DNA of 64,000 bases from Arcobacter sp. GTDB taxonomy: Bacteria; Acidobacteriota; Terriglobia; Bryobacterales; Bryobacteraceae. The notes beneath the pieces were generated by a model. That model did not search any database, was not told the origin of the DNA, and was given only the letters and a program-made list of their open reading frames with translations. The translations under genes and the position numbers were made by a program. The stretch is from positions 1-64,000 of the forward strand of contig DYJN01000014.1 of assembly GCA_020723085.1 (NCBI GenBank). Direction: 5' to 3'. Shown piece by piece: positions 35,459 to 44,280 of the stretch; the stretch's first letter is position 1; each line of letters opens with the position of its first letter.

Positions 35459-35936
35459 TTTGCGTGGCTTCCTGCGTGTCCGTGTTCGCCACGAACACTT
35501 GAAAGATGTTCCTGGGCGTTTCCCAGATTCTTACCTTCTCGAGCCTCACGGGGCGCCCGCGGAACCAGTGCGGCCATGCTTCGGCCAGCCGCTTCGCCGC
35601 AGCGAGTGCCAGGTTCTCCGTCGTCGGCACGATTGCGGCGAACTCCGCCAGATCGAGGTTCAGATTGCGGCGGTCCACCTGATCCAGCCAGACGCGCCGG
35701 ACGAAGTGATCGAGCATGTCGAGCGGCGCCAGCCGTCCCTCAGCCGGGTCCACGGTCCCCACAAGGGTGATCTCCATGAGGTAGTCATGTCCGTGTCCGT
35801 ACGGGTTGTTGCACTTGCCGAACACTTCCCGGTTCCGCTCGGCAGACAGGAGATCCGTGTGCAGCCTGTGGGAGGCCGAGAAGCGGTAGCGGCGCCCGAG
35901 GCGCACCTCGGGCTGATGGGAATCAGCGCCCCGCAT
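35421..35936 (-). CDS. 6-pyruvoyl-tetrahydropterin synthase/QueD family protein with catalytic Cys
   Basis: 171 residues. Zinc ligands are His23 (SASHRLHT) and His48/His50 in [10 protein letters not shown], and Cys42 lies in [11 protein letters not shown], the C-x5-HGH spacing of PTPS-II/biopterin-type enzymes. Also visible are [20 protein letters not shown] and [13 protein letters not shown]. The likely reaction is dihydroneopterin triphosphate to 6-pyruvoyl-tetrahydropterin, or a carboxy-tetrahydropterin. ATG 35936 gives the family N terminus. It overlaps both neighbouring genes. Confidence 0.85.
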   Translation of the reverse strand: MRGADSHQPEVRLGRRYRFSASHRLHTDLLSAERNREVFGKCNNPYGHGHDYLMEITLVGTVDPAEGRLAPLDMLDHFVRRVWLDQVDRRNLNLDLAEFAAIVPTTENLALAAAKRLAEAWPHWFRGRPVRLEKVRIWETPRNIFQVFVANTDTQEATQNEILIESRHQDS

Positions 35937-36333
35937 ATTCCACGTACAGATCCTCGGTTTCGTAGAGGCGCACAGTCCGGATCCGCGCAGCGCCCCCGTG
36001 GAATCGCGGCTCGAGCCGCCGCCAGATCTCCACGGCAAGGTTCTCGGTGGTCGGCACAATGCGGTCGAAAGGAGGGACTTCCGCGTTGAGGTGGCGATGA
36101 TCCATGGGTCCGACGACTTCCTGCTCGAGAATCGCCTTGACCTCCTTCAGGTCCACCACCATCCCCGTCGCCGGGTCGGGGTCGCCTTCCAGCGTCACTT
36201 CCAGAACATAGTTGTGGCCATGACCGCGCGGATTGGCCTCATCGCCGTACACGGCGCGGTTTTCGGCTTCCGGCCAGTCGGGGCGCCGGCACGTGTGGGA
36301 GGCGGAAAACTCGATTCGGCGTGTCAGCAGCAT
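35923..36333 (-). CDS. PTPS-III-like pterin lyase (Glu replaces catalytic Cys)
   Basis: 136 residues. Zinc His13 (FSASHTC) and His38/His40 are present, but the aligned Cys is Glu32 in GDEANPRGHGHNY. In Plasmodium and some bacteria this Glu-type PTPS cleaves the side chain of dihydroneopterin triphosphate to 6-hydroxymethyldihydropterin and so replaces FolB in folate synthesis (established). ATG 36333 gives MLLTRRIEFSASH; a longer upstream reading is not supported. It is the first gene of the pterin operon, divergent from the TlpA-like gene 65 bases away. Confidence 0.85.
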   Translation of the reverse strand: MLLTRRIEFSASHTCRRPDWPEAENRAVYGDEANPRGHGHNYVLEVTLEGDPDPATGMVVDLKEVKAILEQEVVGPMDHRHLNAEVPPFDRIVPTTENLAVEIWRRLEPRFHGGAARIRTVRLYETEDLYVEYAGR

Positions 36334-36397
36334 TGTCCCCGTCAGAAGGTAGGATGCGGCTCCCCCTTCCCTCGATACAATTATAAGTTCCAGCCCT

Positions 36398-36919
36398 ATG
36401 ACCAAACCCAAGCTGCTCGTGTCCATTCAAACGGCGGCGGCGCTGATCCTGGTGGCGCTGTGCTTCATCGTGGCCGATTCGCTGCGCGAAAAGGTGGTCG
36501 GGGTGGGCGACCGCGCTCCCTCATTCGCCGTCGTCACAGACGACCGGCGGCAGATCTCCACTCAGGAATTCGGCGGCAAAGTGCTGGTGCTGAACTTCTG
36601 GGCCACGTGGTGTCCGCCGTGCATCGACGAGATCCCGTCGCTGGATGCCATGGCGAGGCAGCTCGCCCCAAAAGGCGTGGTCGTGCTGGGCATCAGCGTG
36701 GACCGCAACGCTGCGGCGTACGAGCGGTTCCTCAAGCAGGCGCGCATCGGCTTCCTCACGGCGCGCGATCCGGAGGCGCGCATCAGTTCCAGCTATGGAA
36801 CGTTCAAGTACCCCGAAACTTATGTGATCGACAGCCGCGGGCGCGTGCGCCAGAAGCATATCGGGCCGCGCAACTGGCTGGAGCCGGAGATCCTTCAAAG
36901 CATCGAAGCCCTGCTGTAG
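36398..36919 (+). CDS. TlpA/ResA-like membrane-anchored thioredoxin
   Basis: 173 residues. One N-terminal helix (LVSIQTAAALILVALCFIVA) anchors the protein. The thioredoxin motif is WCPPC (Cys72, Cys75) in VLNFWATWCPPCIDEIPSLD. The C-terminal cis-proline region reads YGTFKYPETYVIDSRGRV. Such proteins reduce cytochrome-c or other envelope disulfides. It opens a plus-strand run of genes with glcD and a UroD-family gene. There is no helix-turn-helix or other regulatory feature. Confidence 0.88.
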   Translation: MTKPKLLVSIQTAAALILVALCFIVADSLREKVVGVGDRAPSFAVVTDDRRQISTQEFGGKVLVLNFWATWCPPCIDEIPSLDAMARQLAPKGVVVLGISVDRNAAAYERFLKQARIGFLTARDPEARISSSYGTFKYPETYVIDSRGRVRQKHIGPRNWLEPEILQSIEALL

Positions 36920-36944
36920 TCTGCAGGGCAGGGAGAGGCGCCTT

Positions 36945-38375
36945 ATGGACGGCTGGAAAGAGGAGCTGATCCGCATCGTCGGCGCGCGGGGCTATCTGGA
37001 CCGGCCGGAGGATCTGCGCCTGTATGAATACGACGCCGGCGTGGACAAGGGCCGCCCGGACATCGTGGTTTTCCCGCAGTCGGCGCAGGACGTGAGCGCC
37101 ATCGTGAAGGCCGCGCGCCGGCACGGCATCCCCATCGTGGGCCGCGGGGCGGGCACCGGTTTGAGCGGAGGCGCCATCGCCCGTCAAGGCGGCATCCTGA
37201 TCTCATTCGCCCGCATGAACCGCATTCTGGAGATCGATCCCCTGAACGAGCGGGCCGTCGTCGAGCCGGGTGTCGTCAACCTCGATATCAGCGCCGCCGC
37301 CGCTCCTTACGGCTATTTCTTCGCCCCGGATCCGTCGAGCCAGCGCGCCTGCACCATCGGCGGAAACGTCGCCGAAAACGCCGGCGGGCCGCACACCTTG
37401 GCTTATGGAGTGACGGCGAACCATGTGCTCGGCGTGGAAGTCGTCCTGCCGGACGGCGAGATTCTCCGCACCGGCGCTTTCTGGCCCGACTCACCGGGCT
37501 ACGACCTCACGGGGCTGATGACAGGCAGCGAGGGTTCGCTCTGCCTGGTGACCAAAGTGATCGTGCGGCTGATGCGCAAGCCGGAAGCGGTGGAAACATT
37601 TCTGGCGATTTATGGCACGGTGGAGGATTGCGCCACGACGGTAAGCGAGATCACGGCCCGCGCCATCACTCCTGCCGCTGTGGAGATGCTGGACGGCTCG
37701 ATGCTCCAGATGGTGGAGGAAGCTGTCCACGCCGGTTACCCGCTCGACGCCGCGGGCGTGCTGCTGATCGAACTCGAAGGCGTCCGGGAAGCCGTGGCCC
37801 ACCAGGCTGAGCAGGTGCGCCAGGCGTGCGCCGCCTGCCGCGCGCGTGAGATCCGGCAGGCGCGCAACGAGCAGGAACGCCAACTGCTCTGGAAGGGCCG
37901 CAAGAACGCCTTCGGCGCCATCGGCCGCGTGAGCCCGTTTTACTACGTGCACGACGGCGTGGTGCCCCGCACCAAGATCGCACCGACGCTGCGCTACATC
38001 GAAGAGGTCTCCCGCCGCAGCGAACTCGCCATCGGCAACATTTTCCATGCCGGCGACGGCAATATGCATCCCATCATCCTGTTCGACGCCCGCCGTCCCG
38101 GTGACATCGGCAAGGCGCAGAAGGCCGGCTTCGAGATCCTCGGATATTGCGTGGATGCCGGCGGCTCCATTACCGGAGAGCACGGCATCGGAATGGAAAA
38201 GGTCCACTTGATGGATCGCCAGTTTTCCGAAGAATCGCTGGAGATGATGCGCCGCATCAAAATGACGTTCGATCCGGCGCGGCTCTTCAACCCCGGCAAG
38301 CTCCTGCCGGACCGGCAGCCTTGCGCCGAACTGCGGCAGCCGCCGCTCATACCCGGCAGCAGCCTGCCGTCATGA
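36945..38375 (+). CDS. FAD-linked oxidase, GlcD-like (glycolate/D-lactate oxidase subunit)
   Basis: 476 residues. The PP-loop FAD domain reads IVGRGAGTGLSGGAIA, with AVVEPGVVNLDISAAAAPYG and GGNVAENAGGPHTLAYGV. The C-terminal FAD-oxidase domain has FHAGDGNMHPIILF and GEHGIGMEK, where His residues line the active site. It oxidises glycolate or D-lactate to keto acid and passes electrons to a membrane partner. The companion GlcE/GlcF subunits are not in the window, so it may act alone, as D-lactate dehydrogenase-type members do. Confidence 0.88.
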   Translation: MDGWKEELIRIVGARGYLDRPEDLRLYEYDAGVDKGRPDIVVFPQSAQDVSAIVKAARRHGIPIVGRGAGTGLSGGAIARQGGILISFARMNRILEIDPLNERAVVEPGVVNLDISAAAAPYGYFFAPDPSSQRACTIGGNVAENAGGPHTLAYGVTANHVLGVEVVLPDGEILRTGAFWPDSPGYDLTGLMTGSEGSLCLVTKVIVRLMRKPEAVETFLAIYGTVEDCATTVSEITARAITPAAVEMLDGSMLQMVEEAVHAGYPLDAAGVLLIELEGVREAVAHQAEQVRQACAACRAREIRQARNEQERQLLWKGRKNAFGAIGRVSPFYYVHDGVVPRTKIAPTLRYIEEVSRRSELAIGNIFHAGDGNMHPIILFDARRPGDIGKAQKAGFEILGYCVDAGGSITGEHGIGMEKVHLMDRQFSEESLEMMRRIKMTFDPARLFNPGKLLPDRQPCAELRQPPLIPGSSLPS

Positions 38376-38397
38376 CGCCGGCCACTGGAGGAACTGC

Positions 38398-39357
38398 ATG
38401 GAAAACAGGCGCGAGTTCCTGATGCAAGCCGCGGCTTTCGCCATGCAGTCCGGCAAGGCGATGTCCCCCAGGGAACGCGTGGACCGGGCGCTCGCCCGCC
38501 GCGCGCCGGACCGCCCGCCCTTCTCCTTCTGGCGCCACTTCCACGATGAGGACCAGCCCGGACGCAGGCACGCCGCCCTGACGCTCGATTTCGCGCGCCG
38601 CTACCATCTCGACATCGTCAAGGTGATGAGCGACTACCCGTACCCGAAGGGCGGCGGCGCGCAGTGGCACGAGCTGAAGCCGCTCGACAACCCGTTCCCC
38701 GAGCAGGTGAAGGCGCTCGAACTGATCCGCGACGGGCTCGCCGGGCAGAAGCATTTCGTCGAGACGGTCTTCAACCCGTGGAACCAGGCAACGAAGGTCT
38801 CCTCGAAGGAGTCGGTGATGGGACTGATGCGGACGCGCCCGCAGGCGCTGCTCGATACGCTCGAGGCCATCGCCCGCTCGGAAGCCAGCCACGTGAGGCG
38901 TGCTCTGGATGCCGGCGCGTCGGGCATTTTCCTCGCCGTCGACAATGCGCGGCGCGAAGTACTGGGGCTCGACGATTACCGCCGCTTCAGCGAGCCCTTC
39001 GACCGCATGGTGCTCGAAGCGGCCAAAGACGCGCCGCTGAACATCCTCCACCTGCACGGCGCCAAAGTCTATCTCGATCACTTCTGGCAGGGCTGGCCCG
39101 TGAAGGTCATCCATTATTCGGCTCATGAGACCGGCGTGACGATGGCCGCGGCGCGGAAGAAGACCCCCGCCGTGCTGATGGGCGGGCTCGATCACCGCAA
39201 TGTGGCGGGTGCTTCCGCCGGAGCCGTGCGGGCCATGCTGCGGGAGGCGCGCGCCGCCGGACCCGGGTGGATCTGCGCGCCGGGCTGCTCGGTGCCCGAC
39301 GATTCCCCTCCGGCTCAACTCCTGGAGCTGAGCCGGCTGCTGCGTGAGGCGCGATGA
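38398..39357 (+). CDS. Uroporphyrinogen decarboxylase-family protein with a Tat-like leader
   Basis: 319 residues. The (beta/alpha)8 URO-D family is shown by MSPRERVDRALARRAPDRPP, VIHYSAHETGVTMAAARKK and PAVLMGGLDHRNV. In front of it lies MENRREFLMQAAAFAM, a twin-arginine-like N terminus. GGAGG seven bases upstream supports this start over the Met22 that begins the family domain. URO-D homologues of this kind include methyltransferase-like and uncharacterised enzymes; a heme role is not assumed. It overlaps the methyltransferase start (ATGA). Confidence 0.75.
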   Translation: MENRREFLMQAAAFAMQSGKAMSPRERVDRALARRAPDRPPFSFWRHFHDEDQPGRRHAALTLDFARRYHLDIVKVMSDYPYPKGGGAQWHELKPLDNPFPEQVKALELIRDGLAGQKHFVETVFNPWNQATKVSSKESVMGLMRTRPQALLDTLEAIARSEASHVRRALDAGASGIFLAVDNARREVLGLDDYRRFSEPFDRMVLEAAKDAPLNILHLHGAKVYLDHFWQGWPVKVIHYSAHETGVTMAAARKKTPAVLMGGLDHRNVAGASAGAVRAMLREARAAGPGWICAPGCSVPDDSPPAQLLELSRLLREAR

Positions 39358-39965
39358 GCTGGCACATCCGGCGCTGGGATCTCTACGCCCCGCACTACGA
39401 CCGCTTCATCTCTTTCGACCGCCACCGGATGAGATCGCTCGCTTTGGCCCGCATCGGCGCGGCCGGACGCGTGCTCGTCTGCGGCTGCGGAACCGGCCAG
39501 GATCTGCCGTTGCTGCCCGCCGGCCTCGAAGTCGTCGCAGTGGACGCGAGCCGTCAAATGCTCGAGCGGGCACGGCGCCGCCCGTGCCCTTCCACCGTGC
39601 GGTTCTGCCTCATGGACGCGCAACGGCTGGCGTTTCCCGATGCCTGCTTCGACTGCGTGATCCTGCACCTCATCGTAGCCATCGTTCCGGATCCGCTCGC
39701 CTGCCTGCGCGAGGCCGCGCGTGTGCTCAAGCCCGGAGGGCGCATCGCCCTCTTCGACAAGTATCACGACGGCATTGGCAAGCCGCGCTTCCTCCGGCGG
39801 GCGCTGAACCCGCTGATGCGCCTGCTGGCTACGGATCTCAACGTCCCGCTGCCGCGGCTGGCGCGGCAGGCGGGCCTCAGAATCGTGCACGAGGAGCCCG
39901 CCATGATGCGCGGGCTGTTCCGCGTGGCGTGGCTCGAGCACGCGCGGACCCTCAAAGAACCGTGA
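39354..39965 (+). CDS. Class I SAM-dependent methyltransferase (UbiE/Methyltransf_11-like)
   Basis: 203 residues. SAM motif I is VLVCGCGTGQDLPLLPAG; VVAVDASRQMLERARRR and LMDAQRLAFPDACFDCVILH follow; and the post-motif AARVLKPGGRIALFDKYH fits the Methyltransf_11 group. Substrate unknown. The start overlaps the UroD-family stop. The last 14 bases overlap the convergent gene at 39952. Confidence 0.85.
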   Translation: MSWHIRRWDLYAPHYDRFISFDRHRMRSLALARIGAAGRVLVCGCGTGQDLPLLPAGLEVVAVDASRQMLERARRRPCPSTVRFCLMDAQRLAFPDACFDCVILHLIVAIVPDPLACLREAARVLKPGGRIALFDKYHDGIGKPRFLRRALNPLMRLLATDLNVPLPRLARQAGLRIVHEEPAMMRGLFRVAWLEHARTLKEP

Positions 39966-41601
39966 ATTCCAGCCTGTGATCGAACGGAGTGAAGGCGCAG
40001 AGATAGACGCTCTGCCCGGGCGGTTTCGGCTCGGCTCCGCGCACCTGCGTGTACTGGTGATGGCAAACCCCTGGCCCGAAGCGGAATCCCCTTCCCTGGC
40101 AGCGCGCCTCGGCAAAACCATTTCTGAGCAGGAATGATCCGGGACCGGCAGGCGCCGCATCCATCCCGCGCAGCTCGGTCCCATCGCGCAGGATCACCTC
40201 CACCGCCAGCGGGACGTTCGCCGTTCCCGAAGCCCGGATGCGCACCGCCATGCCGCGCCCGGTCTCCGTCACCGTCGCCTCGTAGTCCATGCGTTGCACT
40301 TCGCTCAGCTTCCGCCGGGCTCGAAGCGCTTGAAAGTTCTCCACCGTCGCCTGGACAGGCGCGTCCAGCGGCTGGTAGTACACCCCTTCCAGCGATTGCG
40401 ACAGGCGATAGCCGCCCGCCTCGGACCACCACCGCGAGGCGCGGAACTGGCCCTTGCCGAAAAACGCCGAAGCGAACCGCACGCCCTCCACCACGCAGCC
40501 GCCGTGACGCAGCGTGAGAAATCGGCTGTTGCCGTTCAGCAAAACGGTGGCGTCCCAGTCTCCGCGGCGGATGCGCGCGATGCGCAATGCCTTCATCAGC
40601 CTGTGATAGTCTCCCGGCAGCGGCGCATCCGGCGGCAGTGCGCGCCTCAGTTCCGGAAACCGCAGATAGTCGCTCACTGACCCGCCCCGCTCCTCCGTCT
40701 CCCTCGCCAGCGCCGCCCACTGCCCGTTGCCGTCGAGGATCGCCAGATAGCGCAGCGGAAGCCAGTATCGCTCCATTGTGGCGCGCGTGTATTGATCCTG
40801 CCGCCTGGAAAACTCTGTGACCACCTCCCCGTCGGGATGCAGCAGCCACAGCATCGACTCAAGGTTCCGGCGCACCGGATCGAGCAGCTCCCACTTGCCC
40901 GCCCGCAGCGCCGTGATGAGCAGCGCCCGGTTGACCACTGCATTGTACACGCCGGTGGAACGCTCCGAGTACTGCCCGTCCTCGTCGATATCGATACCCT
41001 CCGCCAGCCATTGATCGATCCGGCGCGGGCAGCGCTCGTCGGGATAAAGATGATGCAGCTCCGCCAGTGCCTGGCAAATAACCCAGCGGTGGTTGGGGGT
41101 GTGGACTCCGCCCCGCAGCAGCGCTTCTTTCCCCTTCCGGCAGAACGGCTCGAGCGCCGCTTCGCTGTCGCGCGCGCCCGCCATCCGCGCCAGCTCCACG
41201 GCTGCCGTGACGCCGTGCATCACGAACCCAAGATCCGGCGGCGAGTGGAAATTCGTCGTCAGCAGGTCAATGGCGCCGTCTTCGTGCTGATGCTTCCTCA
41301 GGAACCCGGCTGCGGCGAGCGCGCGTTGGATCATCAACCCGTCGCGGTGAAACCGCGAACCCTCGCACGCAAACGCCGCGAGGAAGCCTTGCGCCAGCCC
41401 GGCTGCCGCCCTTGCATGGAACAGCCCGAACTCATCCGGGAAATTGCCATAGCCGTACTGCTGCGGATCCGTGATCTGCCTCTTCAGCCACTGCTCCACT
41501 GTCTCATCGTGCCGGCGCACCAGCACCGCGGGCGTCACGCCCGGCGCCGCCTGCGCCGCCACCCATCCAGCCGCCAGTTCCCTTCGTGAAATTCCGGACA
41601 T
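39952..41601 (-). CDS. Hypothetical protein, possible alpha/alpha-toroid enzyme, Tat-like leader
   Basis: 549 residues. The N terminus SRRELAAGWVAAQAA resembles a twin-arginine leader, although its hydrophobic part is weak. The N-terminal two thirds look helical with repeated Trp/His/Arg-rich blocks (FLRKHQHEDGAIDLLTTNFH, YSERSTGVYNAVVNRALLIT, RYWLPLRYLAILDGNGQW), in the style of alpha/alpha-toroid glycoside hydrolases or polysaccharide lyases. The C-terminal third is beta-rich. No specific family is confirmed. It lies between a methyltransferase and a serine hydrolase. It is probably exported if the leader is functional. Confidence 0.6.
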   Translation of the reverse strand: MSGISRRELAAGWVAAQAAPGVTPAVLVRRHDETVEQWLKRQITDPQQYGYGNFPDEFGLFHARAAAGLAQGFLAAFACEGSRFHRDGLMIQRALAAAGFLRKHQHEDGAIDLLTTNFHSPPDLGFVMHGVTAAVELARMAGARDSEAALEPFCRKGKEALLRGGVHTPNHRWVICQALAELHHLYPDERCPRRIDQWLAEGIDIDEDGQYSERSTGVYNAVVNRALLITALRAGKWELLDPVRRNLESMLWLLHPDGEVVTEFSRRQDQYTRATMERYWLPLRYLAILDGNGQWAALARETEERGGSVSDYLRFPELRRALPPDAPLPGDYHRLMKALRIARIRRGDWDATVLLNGNSRFLTLRHGGCVVEGVRFASAFFGKGQFRASRWWSEAGGYRLSQSLEGVYYQPLDAPVQATVENFQALRARRKLSEVQRMDYEATVTETGRGMAVRIRASGTANVPLAVEVILRDGTELRGMDAAPAGPGSFLLRNGFAEARCQGRGFRFGPGVCHHQYTQVRGAEPKPPGQSVYLCAFTPFDHRLEFTVL

Positions 41602-41645
41602 GATTCAGCGGTTCCTTACTATAATGCCCAGTTGAGAACCCTCCC

Positions 41646-42875
41646 ATGAACCGCAGAACCGCAGCTTCCCTCCTGCTCGTTTCTTTCGCCCTTGCCGCCG
41701 CTCCACCCGCCCCCGATCCCGCTCGCGCCGGCATGGACGCCGGGCAATTGGCGCGCATCGCCCCCGTGATGAAAGAGTTTGTGGAGCGAGGCCAGATCAG
41801 CGGCGCCGTGACCCTGGTCATGCGCCGGGGCGTTCTGGCTCACTTCGAAGCCGCCGGCTGGCAGGATGCCGATGCGAAGAAGCCCATGCAGAAGGACTCG
41901 ATTTTCCAGATCATGTCCATGACGAAGCCCTTCACCGGCGCAGCCATCATGATGCTCGCCGAAGAGGGCAAGCTGCGGCTGCATGACCGCGTCGAAGACC
42001 ACCTGCCGGAATTCCGCGGCCAGATGGTGATTGTCAGCGAAGACAACGGCGTCCGCACGCTCCGCAAGCCTTCGCGCCCCATCACGATCCGCGATCTGAT
42101 GACGCACACTTCCGGGCTCGGTCCCGCCGCGCCCGGCATCGCCGACATCATGGTGCGCATGGACCGCACGCTCGCCGAGGCGTGCCTCATCTATTCGCAG
42201 CAGCCGCTCCTGTTCGAACCCGGCACGCGGTGGATGTATTCCAACACCGGCCTCGCCGTGCTCGGACGCATCGTCGAAGTCCGCTCCGGCATGAGCTTCG
42301 AGAAATTCCTCGAGACGCGCATCTTTCAACCGCTCGGCATGACGGACTCCCACGTGTTCCTTCCCGCGGGCAAGCGCTCCCGTCTCGCGCCCGTATTTGC
42401 CGTGAAAGACGGCAGGCTTGTAAAAGCCGGCGCGGAGATTCTCGGGGGCGATCCTCTCCAGTTTCGCGAGGGGGCGAAATACTCCGGCCCCGAGCACTCC
42501 CTGTACTCCACCGCCTGGGATCTGGCTCAGTTCTACCAGATGATGCTCAACGGAGGCGTGCTCAACGGCAAGCGCCTTCTGTCTCCGGCGAGCGTGCGCA
42601 TGATGACGCAGCTCCACACCGGCAGTCTCCCTGCCGGGCACAACCCGGGCACCGGCTTCGGTCTCACGTGGGAAATCACAAAAGAGCCGGCGGGCACGCT
42701 CACCGGCCAGAGCATCGGCGCCTTCGGCCACGGCGGCGCGTTCGGCACCTATGGCTGGGTGGATCCCCATCAGCAGATCGTCGGCGTGTTTCTCATCCAG
42801 CTCACCGGACGTCCTCAGCCCATGCGCGACGCGTTCATCACCATCGCGAACACCGCCGTGCGGGAGGCGCCATGA
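41646..42875 (+). CDS. Exported serine hydrolase (class C beta-lactamase family)
   Basis: 409 residues with a signal peptide (MNRRTAASLLLVSFALAAAP). The SxxK motif is SMTK (Ser91, Lys94), the YxN-type motif is YSN with Tyr198 in RWMYSNTGLAVLG, and a late GHGGAFGTYGWVDPH gives the third element. These enzymes include esterases, D-Ala-D-Ala peptidases and beta-lactamases; this one is more likely an esterase or peptidase. Its stop overlaps the MarR start (ATGA). Confidence 0.85.
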   Translation: MNRRTAASLLLVSFALAAAPPAPDPARAGMDAGQLARIAPVMKEFVERGQISGAVTLVMRRGVLAHFEAAGWQDADAKKPMQKDSIFQIMSMTKPFTGAAIMMLAEEGKLRLHDRVEDHLPEFRGQMVIVSEDNGVRTLRKPSRPITIRDLMTHTSGLGPAAPGIADIMVRMDRTLAEACLIYSQQPLLFEPGTRWMYSNTGLAVLGRIVEVRSGMSFEKFLETRIFQPLGMTDSHVFLPAGKRSRLAPVFAVKDGRLVKAGAEILGGDPLQFREGAKYSGPEHSLYSTAWDLAQFYQMMLNGGVLNGKRLLSPASVRMMTQLHTGSLPAGHNPGTGFGLTWEITKEPAGTLTGQSIGAFGHGGAFGTYGWVDPHQQIVGVFLIQLTGRPQPMRDAFITIANTAVREAP

Positions 42876-43303
42876 TCAGTCCCGCGCCCCCTGAGCAGGA
42901 GGCTTTCGTCGCGCTCCAGCGCGCCGCCACCCGCCTAATGGACGGCGTGGCGGAGGCGCTCAAACAGTACGGCTTGCGCCCGGCGCAATACAACCTGCTG
43001 CGCATCCTCCGCGGCGCCCATCCCGAATCTCTCAACTGCCGTCAGCTCGCCTCGCGCATGATGACGCGCGAGCCGGACCTCACCCGCCTTGTGCAGCGGC
43101 TGGCAAAGGCAGGTCTCGTCCGCCGCGCGCGCCAAGCCTCCGACCGGCGCGTGGTCCGCATCGGCATCACGGCGGAAGGGCTCGAACTGCTCGACCGCAT
43201 CGACGAACCCATGCTCGCGCTGCACCGCCTCCGGTTCTCCGTGCTCAGCCCCAGGCAGACGGCGATGCTCGCCCGCTTCGCGCGGCGGCTCTTCGAATCC
43301 TGA
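42872..43303 (+). CDS. MarR family transcriptional regulator
   Basis: 143 residues of a winged-helix MarR regulator. Helical N terminus (EAFVALQRAATRLMDGVAEA), recognition region LNCRQLASRMMTREPDLTRLVQRL, wing RRARQASDRRVVRIGITAEG, and the C-terminal dimer helix are visible. No sensing cysteine pair is present, so ligand sensing is unknown. It is translationally coupled to the serine hydrolase upstream. The pirin gene lies 57 bases downstream, with a palindrome in the gap that may be its operator. Confidence 0.88.
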   Translation: MISPAPPEQEAFVALQRAATRLMDGVAEALKQYGLRPAQYNLLRILRGAHPESLNCRQLASRMMTREPDLTRLVQRLAKAGLVRRARQASDRRVVRIGITAEGLELLDRIDEPMLALHRLRFSVLSPRQTAMLARFARRLFES

Positions 43304-43332
43304 GCCGCCGCCGGACCATCCAACCAGATAAT

Positions 43333-43342
43333 TGTTGCAACA
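43333..43342. promoter_or_regulatory. Perfect 10-base palindrome between MarR and pirin genes
   Basis: TGTTGCAACA at 43333-43342 lies 18 bases before the pirin start. Palindromes with a TTGCAA core are common MarR-family targets, so this is a candidate operator for autoregulation or pirin control. The A/T-rich flank (GATAATTG) distinguishes it from surrounding GC-rich DNA. Confidence 0.45.
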
Positions 43343-43359
43343 GACAACCGGAGGGTCCC

Positions 43360-44058
43360 ATGGTCCGTCTCCGCCCCGCCGCCGAACGCGGCGTCACGCA
43401 AACCGGCTGGCTGGACAGCCGTCACACCTTCTCCTTCAACCGCTACATCGACCCCGCCTGGACCAGCTTCCGCTCCCTGCGCGTGATCAATGAGGACCGC
43501 ATCGCCGGCGGCGGCAGGTTCGACTGGCACGCGCATCGCGACATGGAAATCCTCACCTGGATCCTTTCCGGCGCGCTCGAACATGAAGACTCCACCGGCG
43601 CGCGCGGCGTCCTGCGCCCCGGCGATCTGCAGAAGATGAGCGCCGGCACGGGCATCTGCCACAGCGAGGCGAATGCTTCGCAGACCGAACCTCTGCGCCT
43701 GCTCCAGATCTGGATCCTCCCCTCGCAGCGCGGGCTCGAGCCGGATTACGTGGACAAGCACTTCCCTCCAGAGGAGCGCCGCAACCGGTTGCGCCTGCCG
43801 GCTTCGCCCGGGGGGCGGGACGGCTCCCTCCCTGTGCATCAGGAGGTTGAGCTCTGGACCACGGTGCTCGACGAGGGACGGACCGTGAAACACCCGCTCG
43901 CGGAAGACCGCCACGGGTGGCTCCAGGCCGCATCCGGCGAACTGCATCTGAACGGCGTCACTCTGCGCTCCGGCGACGGCGCCGCGGTGAGCAGCGAGCC
44001 TTCGCTCGAGATCACGGCAACACAGAACACGGAGATCCTTCTGTTCGATCTCGGGTGA
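43360..44058 (+). CDS. Pirin family protein (YhhW-like)
   Basis: 232 residues, bicupin. The N-terminal cupin metal site is His57 and His59 (FDWHAHRDMEIL), with His101 and Glu103 in GICHSEANAS, all four pirin iron ligands. The opening segment TQTGWLDSRHTFSFNRYID is also diagnostic. Bacterial pirins include quercetin dioxygenases and redox-linked regulators. The gene follows a MarR regulator, which likely controls it. Confidence 0.92.
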   Translation: MVRLRPAAERGVTQTGWLDSRHTFSFNRYIDPAWTSFRSLRVINEDRIAGGGRFDWHAHRDMEILTWILSGALEHEDSTGARGVLRPGDLQKMSAGTGICHSEANASQTEPLRLLQIWILPSQRGLEPDYVDKHFPPEERRNRLRLPASPGGRDGSLPVHQEVELWTTVLDEGRTVKHPLAEDRHGWLQAASGELHLNGVTLRSGDGAAVSSEPSLEITATQNTEILLFDLG

Positions 44059-44280
44059 AGCCCCGGAGCCGCCCCTCCAGTCTCTTCACGGCAGACCGCA
44101 GTGATATCTTCCCGGTCGCCTGACACGCGGGCCAAGGCGCCTCGCATCCCGCTGGTATACTTCCATTCATCGGAGAACCTGCTTCTCCTTTGGATCCGCG
44201 CAGGAACTTGCGCCGGATTCCGATGCGGTTCTGCGGTTCAAGAATGAGCGCCCTTCCGCCGAATGAACTGGAAGCGAACC

